From Streptomyces gobiensis (GTDB taxonomy: Bacteria; Actinomycetota; Actinomycetes; Streptomycetales; Streptomycetaceae): DNA of 64,000 nt. The DNA lies in assembly GCF_021216675.1 (NCBI RefSeq), contig NZ_CP086120.1, positions 4,958,501 through 5,022,500 of the forward strand, written 5' to 3'. Every line of letters begins with the position of its first letter. Positions within the stretch are counted from its first letter, which is position 1. The translations under genes and the position numbers were made by a program. A model generated the notes under the pieces. It was given only the letters and a program-made list of their open reading frames with translations, made no database searches and was not told the DNA's origin. Of this stretch, positions 17,066 through 26,274 are shown piece by piece.

Positions 17066-18114
17066 CGACGGACACCGCCGAAGCCCCGGCGCCAGCGGTG
17101 GACGAGCGGCTTGTCCACCGCTCACTGCCGCACAGACTGCTCGGCCGCCCCGAGCTGGGCGCGGTCGTCGGCGCCGTAGCGGTGTTCCTCTTCTTCGCGG
17201 TCACCGCCGACAGCTTTCTGCGGATGGCCAGCCTCTCCACCGTGCTGTACGCCTCCTCCACCATCGGCATCATGGCGGTGCCGGTGGCGCTGCTGATGAT
17301 CGGTGGGGAGTTCGACCTCTCCACGGGCGTCATGGTGACGACATCGGCGCTGGTCTCCTCGATGTTCAGCTACCGGATGACCGCCAACGTCTGGGTCGGC
17401 GTCGCGGTGTCGCTGCTGGCCACCCTGGCGATCGGCGTTTTCAACGGCTGGATGCTCACCCGCACCAAGCTGCCGAGCTTCATCATCACCCTCGGCACCT
17501 TTCTGATGCTGACCGGTCTCAATCTCGGTTTCACCAAGCTGATCAGCGGCACTGTCTCCACCAAGAGCATCGGCGATATGGACGGCTTTGCGTCGGCCCG
17601 CGCGCTGTTCGCCTCCCAGCTGAGCCTCGGCGGCGTCACGCTGCGGATCACCGTCGTCTGGTGGCTGGTGCTCATCATGGTGGCCACCTGGATTCTGCTG
17701 CGCACCCGCGCGGGCAACTGGATCTTCGCGGTCGGCGGCGGCGCGGACGCGGCTCGCGCGGTCGGTGTCCCCGTCGCCGGAACCAAGATCGGCCTCTATA
17801 TGGGGGTAGCCCTCTGCGCCTGGATCTCCGGCCAGCATCTGCTGTTCAGCTATGACGTCGTACAGTCCGGCGAGGGCGTCGGCAACGAGCTGATCTATAT
17901 CGCCGCGGCCGTCATCGGCGGCTGTCTGCTCACCGGCGGCTACGGCTCCGCGGTCGGCGCGGCCGTCGGCGCCCTGATCTTCGGCATGGCCAGCAAGGGC
18001 ATCGTGTACGCCCAGTGGGACCCGGACTGGTTCAAGTTCTTCCTGGGGGCGATGCTGCTGCTCGCCACCCTGCTCAACGCATGGATCCGTAAGCGGGCGG
18101 AGGCCAGCGCATGA
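17062..18114 (+). CDS. Sugar ABC transporter permease (RbsC/FrcC type)
   Basis: 350-aa integral membrane protein of the BPD_transp_2 family with about nine to ten hydrophobic stretches. The conserved GGEFDLSTG at about residues 88-96 and GTKIGLYMG region match ribose-type permeases. It pairs with the ATPase that follows and the lipoprotein before it, with 4-bp overlaps on both sides, so one transporter complex is encoded. Only one permease gene is present, so a homodimer is expected. Confidence 0.93.
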   Translation: MTTDTAEAPAPAVDERLVHRSLPHRLLGRPELGAVVGAVAVFLFFAVTADSFLRMASLSTVLYASSTIGIMAVPVALLMIGGEFDLSTGVMVTTSALVSSMFSYRMTANVWVGVAVSLLATLAIGVFNGWMLTRTKLPSFIITLGTFLMLTGLNLGFTKLISGTVSTKSIGDMDGFASARALFASQLSLGGVTLRITVVWWLVLIMVATWILLRTRAGNWIFAVGGGADAARAVGVPVAGTKIGLYMGVALCAWISGQHLLFSYDVVQSGEGVGNELIYIAAAVIGGCLLTGGYGSAVGAAVGALIFGMASKGIVYAQWDPDWFKFFLGAMLLLATLLNAWIRKRAEASA

Positions 18115-18935
18115 CCCACGAGAAGCTCACCGGGCCCACGCTGGTCTCGCTGGCGGACGTCAGCAAGTTCTACGGCAGCGTCCGCGCCCTGGAGGGGATC
18201 TCGCTGGACGTCCGGGCCGGTGACGTCACCTGTGTCCTGGGCGACAACGGAGCCGGTAAGTCCACGCTCATCAAGATCATCTCTGGGCTGCACCAGCAGA
18301 CTCGCGGCAGCTATCGCATCGCGGGCGAGGAAGTCTGTCTGGGTTCCCCGCGCGAGGCCCTGGACCGGGGTATCGCCACCGTCTACCAGGACCTCGCCGT
18401 GGTTCCGCTGATGCCCGTCTGGCGGAACTTCTTCCTCGGCTCCGAGCCGCGCAAGGGCTGGGGCCCGTTCCGCCGGATGGACACGGCGCGGATGCGCCGC
18501 ATCACCCGCGGCGAGCTGCTGCGGATGGGAATCGACCTGCGCGATGTGGACCAGCCGATCGGCACCCTCTCGGGTGGTGAGCGGCAGTGCGTCGCCATCG
18601 CCCGCGCGGTGTACTTCGGCGCCAAGGTGCTCGTCCTCGACGAACCCACCGCCGCCCTGGGCGTCAAGCAGTCCGGCGTCGTACTGAAGTATGTCGCCGC
18701 CGCCCGGGACGCCGGTCTCGGCGTCGTCCTGATCACCCACAACCCGCACCACGCCTACCTCGTCGGTGACCGCTTCATCCTGCTCAAGCGCGGCGCGATG
18801 GCGGGGAGCTACGCCAAGGACGAGATCGGTCTCGATGAGCTCACCCGTCAGATGGCGGGCGGCAGTGAACTGGAACAGCTCAGCCACGAGCTCGAGCGCG
18901 CCCCCGCTCCCGAGCACTTCGGCAGCGATACGTAA
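18111..18935 (+). CDS. Sugar ABC transporter ATP-binding protein (FrcA type)
   Basis: 274-aa single-domain ABC ATPase: Walker [10 protein letters not shown] near residue 44, signature LSGGERQ near 154, Walker [13 protein letters not shown] near 174 and the switch histidine in VLITHNPHH. Unlike RbsA-type transporters, it carries one nucleotide-binding domain rather than a tandem pair, so it would act as a dimer. Overlap with the permease is 4 bp; the kinase follows after 15 bp. Confidence 0.93.
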   Translation: MTHEKLTGPTLVSLADVSKFYGSVRALEGISLDVRAGDVTCVLGDNGAGKSTLIKIISGLHQQTRGSYRIAGEEVCLGSPREALDRGIATVYQDLAVVPLMPVWRNFFLGSEPRKGWGPFRRMDTARMRRITRGELLRMGIDLRDVDQPIGTLSGGERQCVAIARAVYFGAKVLVLDEPTAALGVKQSGVVLKYVAAARDAGLGVVLITHNPHHAYLVGDRFILLKRGAMAGSYAKDEIGLDELTRQMAGGSELEQLSHELERAPAPEHFGSDT

Positions 18936-18950
18936 GGCACAATCGAGCTG

Positions 18951-20108
18951 ATGAGTACGTACCGTGACCGCACGCACCGAAGCTCCGCCAGAGCCACCGT
19001 GCTGCGTACCGTCGCCACCCGTGAGCGGCGCTCCTACCTGTCCGCGCCGCGCGTGCCCACCGTGGGCATCGACATCGGCGGTACGAAGGTGATGGCGGGA
19101 GTCGTCGACGCGGACGGCACCATCCTGGAGAAGGTCCGCACCGAGACCCCGGACAAGTCCAAGAGCCCCCAGGTCGTCGAGGACACCATCACCGAGCTCG
19201 TGCTCGACCTCTCCGACCGGCACGATGTCCACGCGGTGGGCATCGGAGCCGCCGGCTGGGTCGACGCCGACCGCTCCCGGGTGCTCTTCGCCCCGCATCT
19301 GTCCTGGCGCGACGAACCGCTGCGCGAAGCCCTCCAGGCACGGCTCGCGGTCCCGGTCATGGTCGACAACGATGCCAACACCGCCGCGTGGGGCGAGTGG
19401 CGCTTCGGCGCGGGCCGGGGCGAGGACCACCTCGTCATGATCACCCTGGGTACCGGCATCGGGGGCGCCATACTCGAGGACGGCAAGGTCAAGCGGGGCA
19501 AGTACGGGGTCGCGGGTGAGTTCGGCCATATGCAGGTCGTCCCCGGCGGCCACCGCTGCCCCTGCGGCAACCGCGGCTGCTGGGAGCAGTACAGCTCCGG
19601 CAACGCCCTGGTCCGGGAGGCCCGGGAACTGGCCGCCGCCGACTCCCCGGTCGCGTACAGCATCATCGAACGGGTCAAGGGCAATATCGCCGAGATCACC
19701 GGACCGCTCATCACCGAGCTGGCCCGCGAGGGCGACGCCATGTGCGTCGAGCTGCTGCAGGACATCGGCCAGTGGCTCGGCATCGGCATCGCCAATCTCG
19801 CCGCCGCCCTCGACCCCTCCTGCTTTGTCATCGGCGGCGGGGTCAGCGCCGCCGATGAGCTGCTGATCGACCCCGCCCGGGAAGCCTTCCGCCGCCATCT
19901 CACCGGCCGCGGCTACCGCCCCGAGGCCCGTATCGCCCAAGCCCAGCTCGGCCCGGAGGCGGGCATGGTCGGCGCCGCCGACCTCGCCCGGCTGGTGGCC
20001 CGCCGCTTCCGCCGGGCGAACCGCCGCCGTCTGGAGCGGTACGAGCGCTATGAACGCGCCGCCGCCAATCTGCGGCTGGCGCCGCGCGGCCGGACGGTGG
20101 ACCGTTGA
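18951..20108 (+). CDS. ROK-family sugar kinase
   Basis: 385-aa ROK kinase, glucokinase-like. The ATP/phosphate motif is GIDIGGTK at about residues 39-46, the sugar-binding segment is VDNDANTAAWGE with the catalytic Asp, and the ROK zinc site is C203, C205 and C210 (CPCGNRGC). An extra 35-residue N-terminal stretch and a basic C-terminal tail of about 35 residues, rich in Arg, extend beyond the usual 315-aa form. It is the last gene of the sugar operon and probably phosphorylates the imported sugar. ATG 18951 follows the ATPase by 15 bp. Confidence 0.9.
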   Translation: MSTYRDRTHRSSARATVLRTVATRERRSYLSAPRVPTVGIDIGGTKVMAGVVDADGTILEKVRTETPDKSKSPQVVEDTITELVLDLSDRHDVHAVGIGAAGWVDADRSRVLFAPHLSWRDEPLREALQARLAVPVMVDNDANTAAWGEWRFGAGRGEDHLVMITLGTGIGGAILEDGKVKRGKYGVAGEFGHMQVVPGGHRCPCGNRGCWEQYSSGNALVREARELAAADSPVAYSIIERVKGNIAEITGPLITELAREGDAMCVELLQDIGQWLGIGIANLAAALDPSCFVIGGGVSAADELLIDPAREAFRRHLTGRGYRPEARIAQAQLGPEAGMVGAADLARLVARRFRRANRRRLERYERYERAAANLRLAPRGRTVDR

Positions 20109-20122
20109 CCGCCGAGGACCCC

Positions 20123-20665
20123 GTGAACGTCTCGCCCCGCCCCCCGCGCAGCCTCCTCCTCCGCCGCTGGCTGACCGCGGTGATCGTCGTGCTGCTCATC
20201 GCCATCCCGGCCGGGTATCTGGTGCTCTCCGCGCACCAGAGCCGGGACAGCGGCAAGGACAAGGAACAGACCGCTTCCGCCACGGGTCTTGTCTGGCAGT
20301 GGCCCAGCCGGGCCACCCGCCGGATCTACGATGTGCCGATCCCGGGCGGGGCGACCTATGTGGCGTACTTCGAGACCAACTCCTGGAAGCGGAGCTCGCT
20401 CTACGTCCAGTTCCGCACCTCCCCGGAGCGGCTCGACAGCTTCCTCGAACAGGTCGGCACCAACCGCTCCGAGCTGGCCGGAGACCACACCACCATCCCC
20501 GTTCGGCAGGCCGACGTGGTGGGCTGGAATCTCCGCACCCCCGGCCACACCTATGCGGGCACCACCGTCGCACAGCCCGGGCACCGGCCCGATCTGGCGA
20601 TAACCGTTGACCTCACCAAGCCGGAGCGGCCCCATGTCTATGTGGTGTCCACGGCCGAGTTCTGA
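20123..20665 (+). CDS. Membrane-anchored protein of unknown function
   Basis: About 180 aa. A basic N-terminus (PRSLLLRRW) is followed by one hydrophobic segment VIVVLLIAIPAGYLVLSA, then an extracellular-looking domain with DVPIPGGATYVAYFETNS and many beta-type strands. I do not recognise the family. GTG 20123 has GAGGA four bases upstream; a TTG at 20105 overlapping the kinase stop is the alternative. It may be co-transcribed with the sugar operon. Confidence 0.7.
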   Translation: MNVSPRPPRSLLLRRWLTAVIVVLLIAIPAGYLVLSAHQSRDSGKDKEQTASATGLVWQWPSRATRRIYDVPIPGGATYVAYFETNSWKRSSLYVQFRTSPERLDSFLEQVGTNRSELAGDHTTIPVRQADVVGWNLRTPGHTYAGTTVAQPGHRPDLAITVDLTKPERPHVYVVSTAEF

Positions 20666-20695
20666 GCCGCGCTTAACAGTGGGTAGCGTGTCCGC

Positions 20696-21997
20696 GTGAG
20701 CGAGACTGATACGCAGACGGAGCAGACGGCGGCGTCCCCCAAGGCGCTGCAACACCGGATCGACGGCCCGGCCGACGCCCCCCTGCTCGTCCTCGGGCCC
20801 GCCCTGGGCACCACCTGGCACATGTGGGACCGGCAGATACCGGAGCTGACCCGCAACTGGCGGGTCCTGCGCTACGACCTGCCGGGCCACGGCGGCGCCC
20901 CGGCTCACCCGGCGTCCGCCGTCGCCGAGCTGACCGGTCGGCTGCTGGCCACCCTGGACTCCATCGGCGCCGACCGCTTCGGCTACGCGGGCTGCTCGAT
21001 CGGCGGCGCCATCGGTGCCCAGCTCGCCCTGACCCAGCCGCACCGGCTCACCTCCCTCGCGCTGATCTCCTCCTCGCCCCGGCAGGGCACCGCCGACGAG
21101 TGGCGGCAGCGAGGCGTCGTCATCCGTACGAACGGGCTGGACCCGATCGCCCGCACCACGCCCGAGCGCTGGTTCACCCCCGGCTTCACCGCCGTACAGA
21201 CGGCGATAGTCGAGTGGGCCGTACAGATGGTGCGCACCACCGACCCCGGCTGCTACATCGCCGCCTGCGAGGCACTGGCCGCCTTTGACATCCGGGACGC
21301 GCTGCCCCGGATCACCGTCCCGACGCTCGTCGTGGCCGGAGCCGAGGACCAGGCCGCCCCGCCCGCCGACGCCCGCGCCCTGGTCGCCGGGATACCCGAC
21401 GCCCGCCTCGCGATGGTGCCCGGTGCCGCCCACCTGACCCCCGTGGAGCGGCCCGGGGAGGTCACCGAGCTGCTGGTCAAGCACTTCTCCACGGTTTGGC
21501 AGGACGGCACGGCCGTCGGCGCCCACACCGCCGCGCCCGCCCCGGTACTGGACCCCACACCGCCGCACAGCACGGCCGTCGCCGAGCTGACCGCCGGTGA
21601 CCAGCCGGCGCGCCGCCCCGATCCCTATGACACCGGCATGCGCATCCGCCGCGAGGTGCTCGGCGACGCCCATGTCGACCGGGCGACCGAGGCCGCCGAC
21701 GACTTCACCGGCGATTTCCAGGACTTCCTCACCCGCTATGCCTGGGGTGAGGTCTGGTCCCGCCCCGGACTCGACCGCCGCACCCGCTCAGTGATCACAC
21801 TCACCGCGCTCGCTGCCCGTGGTCACCTCGATGAGCTCGCCTTCCACACCCGCGCCGCGCTGCGCAACGGCCTCACCCCGGTTGAGATCCGGGAGACGCT
21901 GCTGCACACCGCCGTCTACTGCGGAGTGCCCGCCGCCAACTCCGCCTTCGCCGTCGCCCAGCGCGTCGTACGGGAGGAAACCACGCCGGAGCGGTAG
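20696..21997 (+). CDS. pcaL: Bifunctional 3-oxoadipate enol-lactonase / 4-carboxymuconolactone decarboxylase
   Basis: 433-aa fusion of two enzymes of the protocatechuate branch of the beta-ketoadipate pathway. Residues 1-265 are an alpha/beta hydrolase with nucleophile S101 (GCSIGG) and catalytic His in GAAHLTP. After a Pro/Ala-rich linker of about 45 residues, residues 310-433 are a CMD domain (WGEVWSRPGLDRRTRS, AVYCGVPAANSAF). The same fusion, PcaL, is known from Streptomyces and Rhodococcus. No other pca genes are adjacent, so this copy is separated from a full pathway, or serves a related lactone. GTG start with a weak ribosome site. Confidence 0.88.
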   Translation: MSETDTQTEQTAASPKALQHRIDGPADAPLLVLGPALGTTWHMWDRQIPELTRNWRVLRYDLPGHGGAPAHPASAVAELTGRLLATLDSIGADRFGYAGCSIGGAIGAQLALTQPHRLTSLALISSSPRQGTADEWRQRGVVIRTNGLDPIARTTPERWFTPGFTAVQTAIVEWAVQMVRTTDPGCYIAACEALAAFDIRDALPRITVPTLVVAGAEDQAAPPADARALVAGIPDARLAMVPGAAHLTPVERPGEVTELLVKHFSTVWQDGTAVGAHTAAPAPVLDPTPPHSTAVAELTAGDQPARRPDPYDTGMRIRREVLGDAHVDRATEAADDFTGDFQDFLTRYAWGEVWSRPGLDRRTRSVITLTALAARGHLDELAFHTRAALRNGLTPVEIRETLLHTAVYCGVPAANSAFAVAQRVVREETTPER

Positions 21998-22001
21998 CAC
22001 A

Positions 22002-22655
22002 ATGGCGGCTATGCGGCTGACGAAGAAAGGCCATGCCTGCGTACGGCTGGAGAAGGGCGGGCGCACTCTCGCCATCGATCCCGGCGCCTTCAGCGAGGAG
22101 GACGCCGCGGTCGGCGCCGACGCGGTCCTGGTCACTCATGAGCACCCTGACCACTTCGACGAGGCACGGCTGCGCGCCGCCCTGGAGGCCAACCCGGCCG
22201 CCCAGATCTGGACCCTGCGCAGCGTGGCCGACCAGCTCTCGGCCGTGTTCCCCGGGCGGGTCCACACGGTCGGTCACGGCGACGCCTTCAGCACCATGGG
22301 CTTCGAGGTGGAGGTCCACGGTGAGCTGCACGCCGTGATCCACCCGGATATCCCCCGGATCACCAATATCGGCTTTGTCATCGACGGCTCGGTCTTCCAC
22401 CCGGGCGACGCGCTGACCGTGCCGGAACGCCCCATCGACACCCTGCTCCTGCCGTTGCAGGCGCCCTGGAGCAAGTTCGCCGAGATCGTCGACTACATCC
22501 GCGAGGTCAAGCCGCGCACGGCCTACGACGTCCATGACGGGCTGCTGTCGGACTTCGCCGACCCCGTCTACGGCCGGATGCTGGGCCCGCAGGGCCCAGG
22601 CATCGGCGACACCGAACACATCCGCCTATCCCCAGGCGAATCCACGACCCTCTAG
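22002..22655 (+). CDS. Metallo-beta-lactamase-fold hydrolase (UlaG-like)
   Basis: 217-aa metal-dependent hydrolase. THEHPDHFD near residue 45 is the HxHxDH metal motif; VFHPGDAL gives a further Asp ligand. The compact fold without other domains matches UlaG-like L-ascorbate-6-phosphate lactonase relatives that are widespread with uncertain substrates. It starts five bases after the stop of pcaL, so the two are likely co-transcribed. Two starts, ATG 22002 and ATG 22011, are equally possible. Confidence 0.85.
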   Translation: MAAMRLTKKGHACVRLEKGGRTLAIDPGAFSEEDAAVGADAVLVTHEHPDHFDEARLRAALEANPAAQIWTLRSVADQLSAVFPGRVHTVGHGDAFSTMGFEVEVHGELHAVIHPDIPRITNIGFVIDGSVFHPGDALTVPERPIDTLLLPLQAPWSKFAEIVDYIREVKPRTAYDVHDGLLSDFADPVYGRMLGPQGPGIGDTEHIRLSPGESTTL

Positions 22656-22667
22656 CCACCCACCGGA

Positions 22668-23040
22668 GGCTTGTCGCCCCCCACAGCCCCTTCCCGAAAC
22701 CGGGGGCTGCCGCCCCCAGACCCCCAGTGTTGTGGGCACTCGCAGCCCCGCGAGGGGCGTGGGCCCGCCCTGCTACGCAACCACCCACCCACACCAGCCA
22801 CAACGCTCCGGCCCACCCCGCAACAGAGCTTGCGACGCTTGGTGGGCACAACACCGGCCACCGGCCCGCACCCGGCCACACCCCCCTGGGGGCCCGGGGG
22901 GAAGCCCCGGTTTCCGGGAAGGGGCGGGATATGGGGACACCCCTCACGGCAACCCCGCAGCCGGGTAAAGCCCCGCCTCGCGGCGGGGTCGCAGATCGGT
23001 ACAGCCGGGAAGGGAGCCGGAGCAGGGGGAAACCCCGCCG
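22668..23040 (+). repeat. Mosaic palindromic intergenic repeat, copy 3 (longest)
   Basis: This fills most of the 442-base gap between the metallo-hydrolase and exonuclease III genes. It combines CTTCCCGAAACCGGGGGCTG, the GTTGTGGGCACTCGCAGCCC module, GTGGGCACAACACCGGCCAC, GGGGGGAAGCCCCGGTTTCC, and a degenerate CGGCGGGGTCGCAGATCGGT hairpin ending in ACAGCCGGGAAGGG. No gene is seen within it. Confidence 0.85.
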
Positions 23041-23097
23041 CGGCGGCCGGGTGCAGGCGCCGCACAGTCCGCGTCGGCGACCGGGTAAGTTGGCCCC

Positions 23098-23883
23098 ATG
23101 GCAACACGTATCGCCACGTGGAACATCAACGGCATCAACCCCCGCCTGGAGCGGCTCCTGGCCTGGCTGGAAGCCTCCGGCACGGACGTGCTCTGCCTCC
23201 AGGAGCTCAAGTGCACCCCGGAACAGTTCCCGGCCGAGCAGCTGCGCGAGCACGGCTACGAGGCGGCGTTCAGCGCCTCCGGCCGGTGGAACGGGGTGGC
23301 CGTCCTCTCCCGTATCGGCATCGACGAGCCGGTGAGCGGCCTGACCGGCGGGCCCGACTTCAACGGTGTCCAGGAGCCGCGCGCGGTGAGCGCCGTCTGT
23401 GGCGGGGTGAAAGTCTGGTCCGTATACGTCCCCAACGGCCGCGAAGTGGGCCACCCGCACTACGCCTACAAGCTGGAGTGGCTGGCGGCGCTGCGGAAGC
23501 TGGCCGAGGAGGAGGCCCCCGGCGAACGGCCCTTCGCGATCCTCGGCGACTTCAATATCGCGCCCAGGGACGAAGACGTCTGGGACATCGCGGAGTTCGA
23601 TGGCGCCACCCATGTCACCGATGCCGAGCGTGCCGCCCTGAGCGCCCTGCAGGAGGCGGGCCTGGCGGATATCTACCCGCGTGCGCTGAAGTACGACGTC
23701 CCTTTCACCTACTGGGACTACCGCCAGCTCTGCTTCCCCAAGAACAGGGGCATGCGCATCGATCTCGTCTACGGGAACGGCCCCTTCCAGGAAGCGGTCA
23801 AGGACGCCTACGTCGACCGTGAGGCACGCAAGGGCAAGGGTCCCTCGGACCACGCCCCGGTCGTCGTCGATCTGGAGCTTTAG
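23098..23883 (+). CDS. xthA: Exodeoxyribonuclease III (AP endonuclease family)
   Basis: 261-aa Mg-dependent exonuclease III/AP endonuclease for base-excision repair. Family signatures: TWNINGINPRLERLLAWL at residues 6-23, CLQELKC with the metal-binding Glu near 40, GDFNIAPRDEDVWD near 150, RIDLVYG and SDHAPVVVDLE at the end with the catalytic Asp-His. Length and all active-site blocks are intact. It converges on the SGNH hydrolase gene with a 4-bp overlap of the stop codons. Confidence 0.96.
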   Translation: MATRIATWNINGINPRLERLLAWLEASGTDVLCLQELKCTPEQFPAEQLREHGYEAAFSASGRWNGVAVLSRIGIDEPVSGLTGGPDFNGVQEPRAVSAVCGGVKVWSVYVPNGREVGHPHYAYKLEWLAALRKLAEEEAPGERPFAILGDFNIAPRDEDVWDIAEFDGATHVTDAERAALSALQEAGLADIYPRALKYDVPFTYWDYRQLCFPKNRGMRIDLVYGNGPFQEAVKDAYVDREARKGKGPSDHAPVVVDLEL

Positions 23884-25730
23884 CCCGGCACCAGCGCATT
23901 CAGTTCTACCGACTCGGCCAGCGCCCGCAGTCCGGCATCTCCCGGGTGCAGATGATCCCCGCTGTCGTACCTGGGCAGGAGCCGGTCCGGGCGCTGCGGG
24001 TCGCGCAGCGCCGCGTCGAAGTCCAGCACGGCATCGAAGACTCCGTCGTGCTCCCGGATGAAGGCGTTGACCGCCATCCGCCGCCGCTCCACCTCCGCGG
24101 TGCAGTCAGCCCACCCGCCGCACGGAGTGAGGGTGGCCGCCACCACCCGTACCCCCCGCTCCCGGGACCGCTCGGCGATGGCCCTCATCCCGGCGGTCAC
24201 CTGATCCGTCGGGACGTCCCAGCGGATGTCGTTGATGCCTTCGAAGAGCACCACGGTACGTACCCGCGGCTGGGCCAGTACATCGCGCTCCAGCCGGTGC
24301 TGGGCGCTGACCCCGCCGGTGTCCTTGCTGATCCCGTCGCCGTCATAGCGGTCGGTGACGATGCGGTTGGCGGAGATGCCGTGGTTGAGAACCCCGTAGC
24401 GGGGCGCCTCGCCGTCATCCGGGTCTTGGTCCAGCAGCCTGCGTGCCAGCACATTGGGCCAGCGCCGGTTCGCGCCCTCCGTCGACCGCACTCCATCGGT
24501 GATCGAGTCGCCCAGCGTCACCACCGAGCCGGGTCCACCGCTGACCTCCACGCCGGTCAGAAAGGGCCAGAAGGTGAGCTCGGCGCGGTAGCCCTCACCG
24601 CCGCGCTGACCGGTCCGGTCGCCGCTGCCGTCCGCGCTGGCATACGAGCGCTGGATGGCCCTGCCGTGGACCGGCGCCGCCGTCACCGTGCCCGGCAGAT
24701 GCAGGCTGACCAGCAGGTCCGTATCGGCCGGGACGGCGCCGTGCCCGGGCAGGGCAACCGGGTCGCTGAGCGTCTGTGCCCCCGCCGGAATCCGGGTGCC
24801 GTCGCGCCCGCCGAAGGTCAGCGGTACGGGTTGCCCGGCGGCGGCCGCGCCCTCGCCCCGTACCGCGACCGAGGCGTGGCCGATCTCCAGCGGGATGTCC
24901 GCGAAGGTGTTCCCCAGCCGGATCCGTGCCCGCGTACCGCCCACGCTGGTACGCACCACCAGCCGCAGTGTCCGGTCGGTCCACGGCCCGACCTCCGTAT
25001 AGCCGCCGGTGCTCGCCGCCCAGCTGCCCGTCCAGCCCGCCGCGCCCGCCCGCACGGAGGCGGCGAAGACATGCAGATCGGCCCGCGGCCCCGGATCCGG
25101 TGGCAGCACCACCGAGTCGATCATCCGGTCGCGCTTCACGGGGACCGTCACCGCGTAGAGCCGGACCTTCTCACTACGCTGACCGGTCCCCGTGTTGAGG
25201 TGCGGCAAGGCGACCGCCTTGGTGCTCAGCAGTCCCCCGCGCCAGTCCCCGGCGGTCAGTGTGTACGGGCTCTGTGATCCATCGGAGTAGCGCACCGTCC
25301 CCCGGCCGCTGACCTCCTTCATGGCACCATCGGGTGAACTTCCCGCCGCCAGGAAGGAGATCGCGTTCCCCCGCCCGCGCAGCCGCACCCGCTGGCCGTC
25401 GGAGCGCACATTGTCGGGCTCTCCCGGTCTGGCCGCGGGCCAGCGCAGTCTCGCCGCGTCGATCCGGAGTGCCCTCCCGGGTCTCCACCCCGCGGCGGCC
25501 AGATCCTGGGCCGACAGCGAGTTCCCGGCCCCGTCGAAATCGGCCTCGTCCGGGCGGGGGTCATCGCTGACCGCCCGGTTGTTGAAGAGCTGCTCCAGCG
25601 GAAGCGGCTCCTTGTGTCCGCTCTCAGCGCCAGGGCCAGCCACGGCGACCGTGGGCGCGGTGGGAGCGCTCATGGCGATGATGGACAGCGCGGCGGTGCT
25701 CCACAGGGTGGTCCACAGCGGGTTACGCAC
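23880..25730 (-). CDS. Secreted SGNH/GDSL-type hydrolase
   Basis: 616-aa secreted protein. A Sec-type signal peptide (WTTLWSTAALSIIAMSAPTA) precedes about 360 residues of beta-rich region, and then the SGNH esterase domain: block I TLGDSITDG with nucleophile S409, block III GIND, and DHLHPG with the catalytic Asp/His close to the C-terminus. Such proteins deacylate polysaccharides or lipids outside the cell. GTG 25730 is preferred over the longer frame because the signal peptide then starts at residue 5 and GAAGGGG lies upstream. It is monocistronic. Confidence 0.87.
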   Translation of the reverse strand: MRNPLWTTLWSTAALSIIAMSAPTAPTVAVAGPGAESGHKEPLPLEQLFNNRAVSDDPRPDEADFDGAGNSLSAQDLAAAGWRPGRALRIDAARLRWPAARPGEPDNVRSDGQRVRLRGRGNAISFLAAGSSPDGAMKEVSGRGTVRYSDGSQSPYTLTAGDWRGGLLSTKAVALPHLNTGTGQRSEKVRLYAVTVPVKRDRMIDSVVLPPDPGPRADLHVFAASVRAGAAGWTGSWAASTGGYTEVGPWTDRTLRLVVRTSVGGTRARIRLGNTFADIPLEIGHASVAVRGEGAAAAGQPVPLTFGGRDGTRIPAGAQTLSDPVALPGHGAVPADTDLLVSLHLPGTVTAAPVHGRAIQRSYASADGSGDRTGQRGGEGYRAELTFWPFLTGVEVSGGPGSVVTLGDSITDGVRSTEGANRRWPNVLARRLLDQDPDDGEAPRYGVLNHGISANRIVTDRYDGDGISKDTGGVSAQHRLERDVLAQPRVRTVVLFEGINDIRWDVPTDQVTAGMRAIAERSRERGVRVVAATLTPCGGWADCTAEVERRRMAVNAFIREHDGVFDAVLDFDAALRDPQRPDRLLPRYDSGDHLHPGDAGLRALAESVELNALVPG

Positions 25731-25833
25731 GTTGTGTGCCCCTTCGTACGACGCCAACTGCCCGTACATCAGGCCAAGCGGTGTACCGCGCGCCTGTGGT
25801 GCTCTGCCCAGGCAGGGTGCGACCCTGAACGGT

Positions 25834-26274
25834 ATGAACATCTCCTTCCTGGACAACTGGCGCAAGCGTTATGGTCCGGCGCGCGGCGTGGCGCTCTATG
25901 GCTCGGGTGAGGATGACGCCGATGGAGTGGCGCAGCTGCTGTCCGAGTGCGAGCTGCTGCGGGCGCAGGCGGGGACGAGAGGTGTCGAACTCGATGACAC
26001 CGCGGCCTCTTTGGAGGCGCTTGACCAGATGCTGCCCCGCTGGCGCGATGACCCCGAGGTGCTGCCGTGGCTGGGCAATGACGCGGGGCTGTATCTGGGC
26101 ACCGTCATCGTACGTACGGTCGAGGGCGCGCGGTGGCAGGTGTGGCCGAACGGCCAGCCGTCGGTGCGGCTGGCCTCCGGCCGGGAGATCGATGTCGTCG
26201 ACGCCGGCCACGCCTGGGCGGCCAGCGGTACTCCCGAACTCTCCCAGATCTATGCTGAGGCCTCCGAGTCCTGA
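25834..26274 (+). CDS. Conserved hypothetical protein (DUF6278-like)
   Basis: 146-aa soluble protein, no signal peptide or membrane segment. FLDNWRKRYGPARGVALYGS and WPNGQPSVRLASGREIDVVDAG look like conserved blocks; I recall similar proteins annotated as DUF6278 in Streptomyces. The 3' end overlaps the convergent GntR gene by 25 bp. Function unknown. Confidence 0.65.
   Translation: MNISFLDNWRKRYGPARGVALYGSGEDDADGVAQLLSECELLRAQAGTRGVELDDTAASLEALDQMLPRWRDDPEVLPWLGNDAGLYLGTVIVRTVEGARWQVWPNGQPSVRLASGREIDVVDAGHAWAASGTPELSQIYAEASES

Noticed and set aside
17940-19940. 666-codon open frame antisense to the ABC ATPase and ROK kinase
   Set aside because: Shadow of two well-conserved genes, no ribosome site, low-complexity Gly/Asp/Val translation.
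20048-21673. 541-codon open frame antisense to pcaL and its neighbour
   Set aside because: Shadow frame over two genes with recognised domains or start signals.
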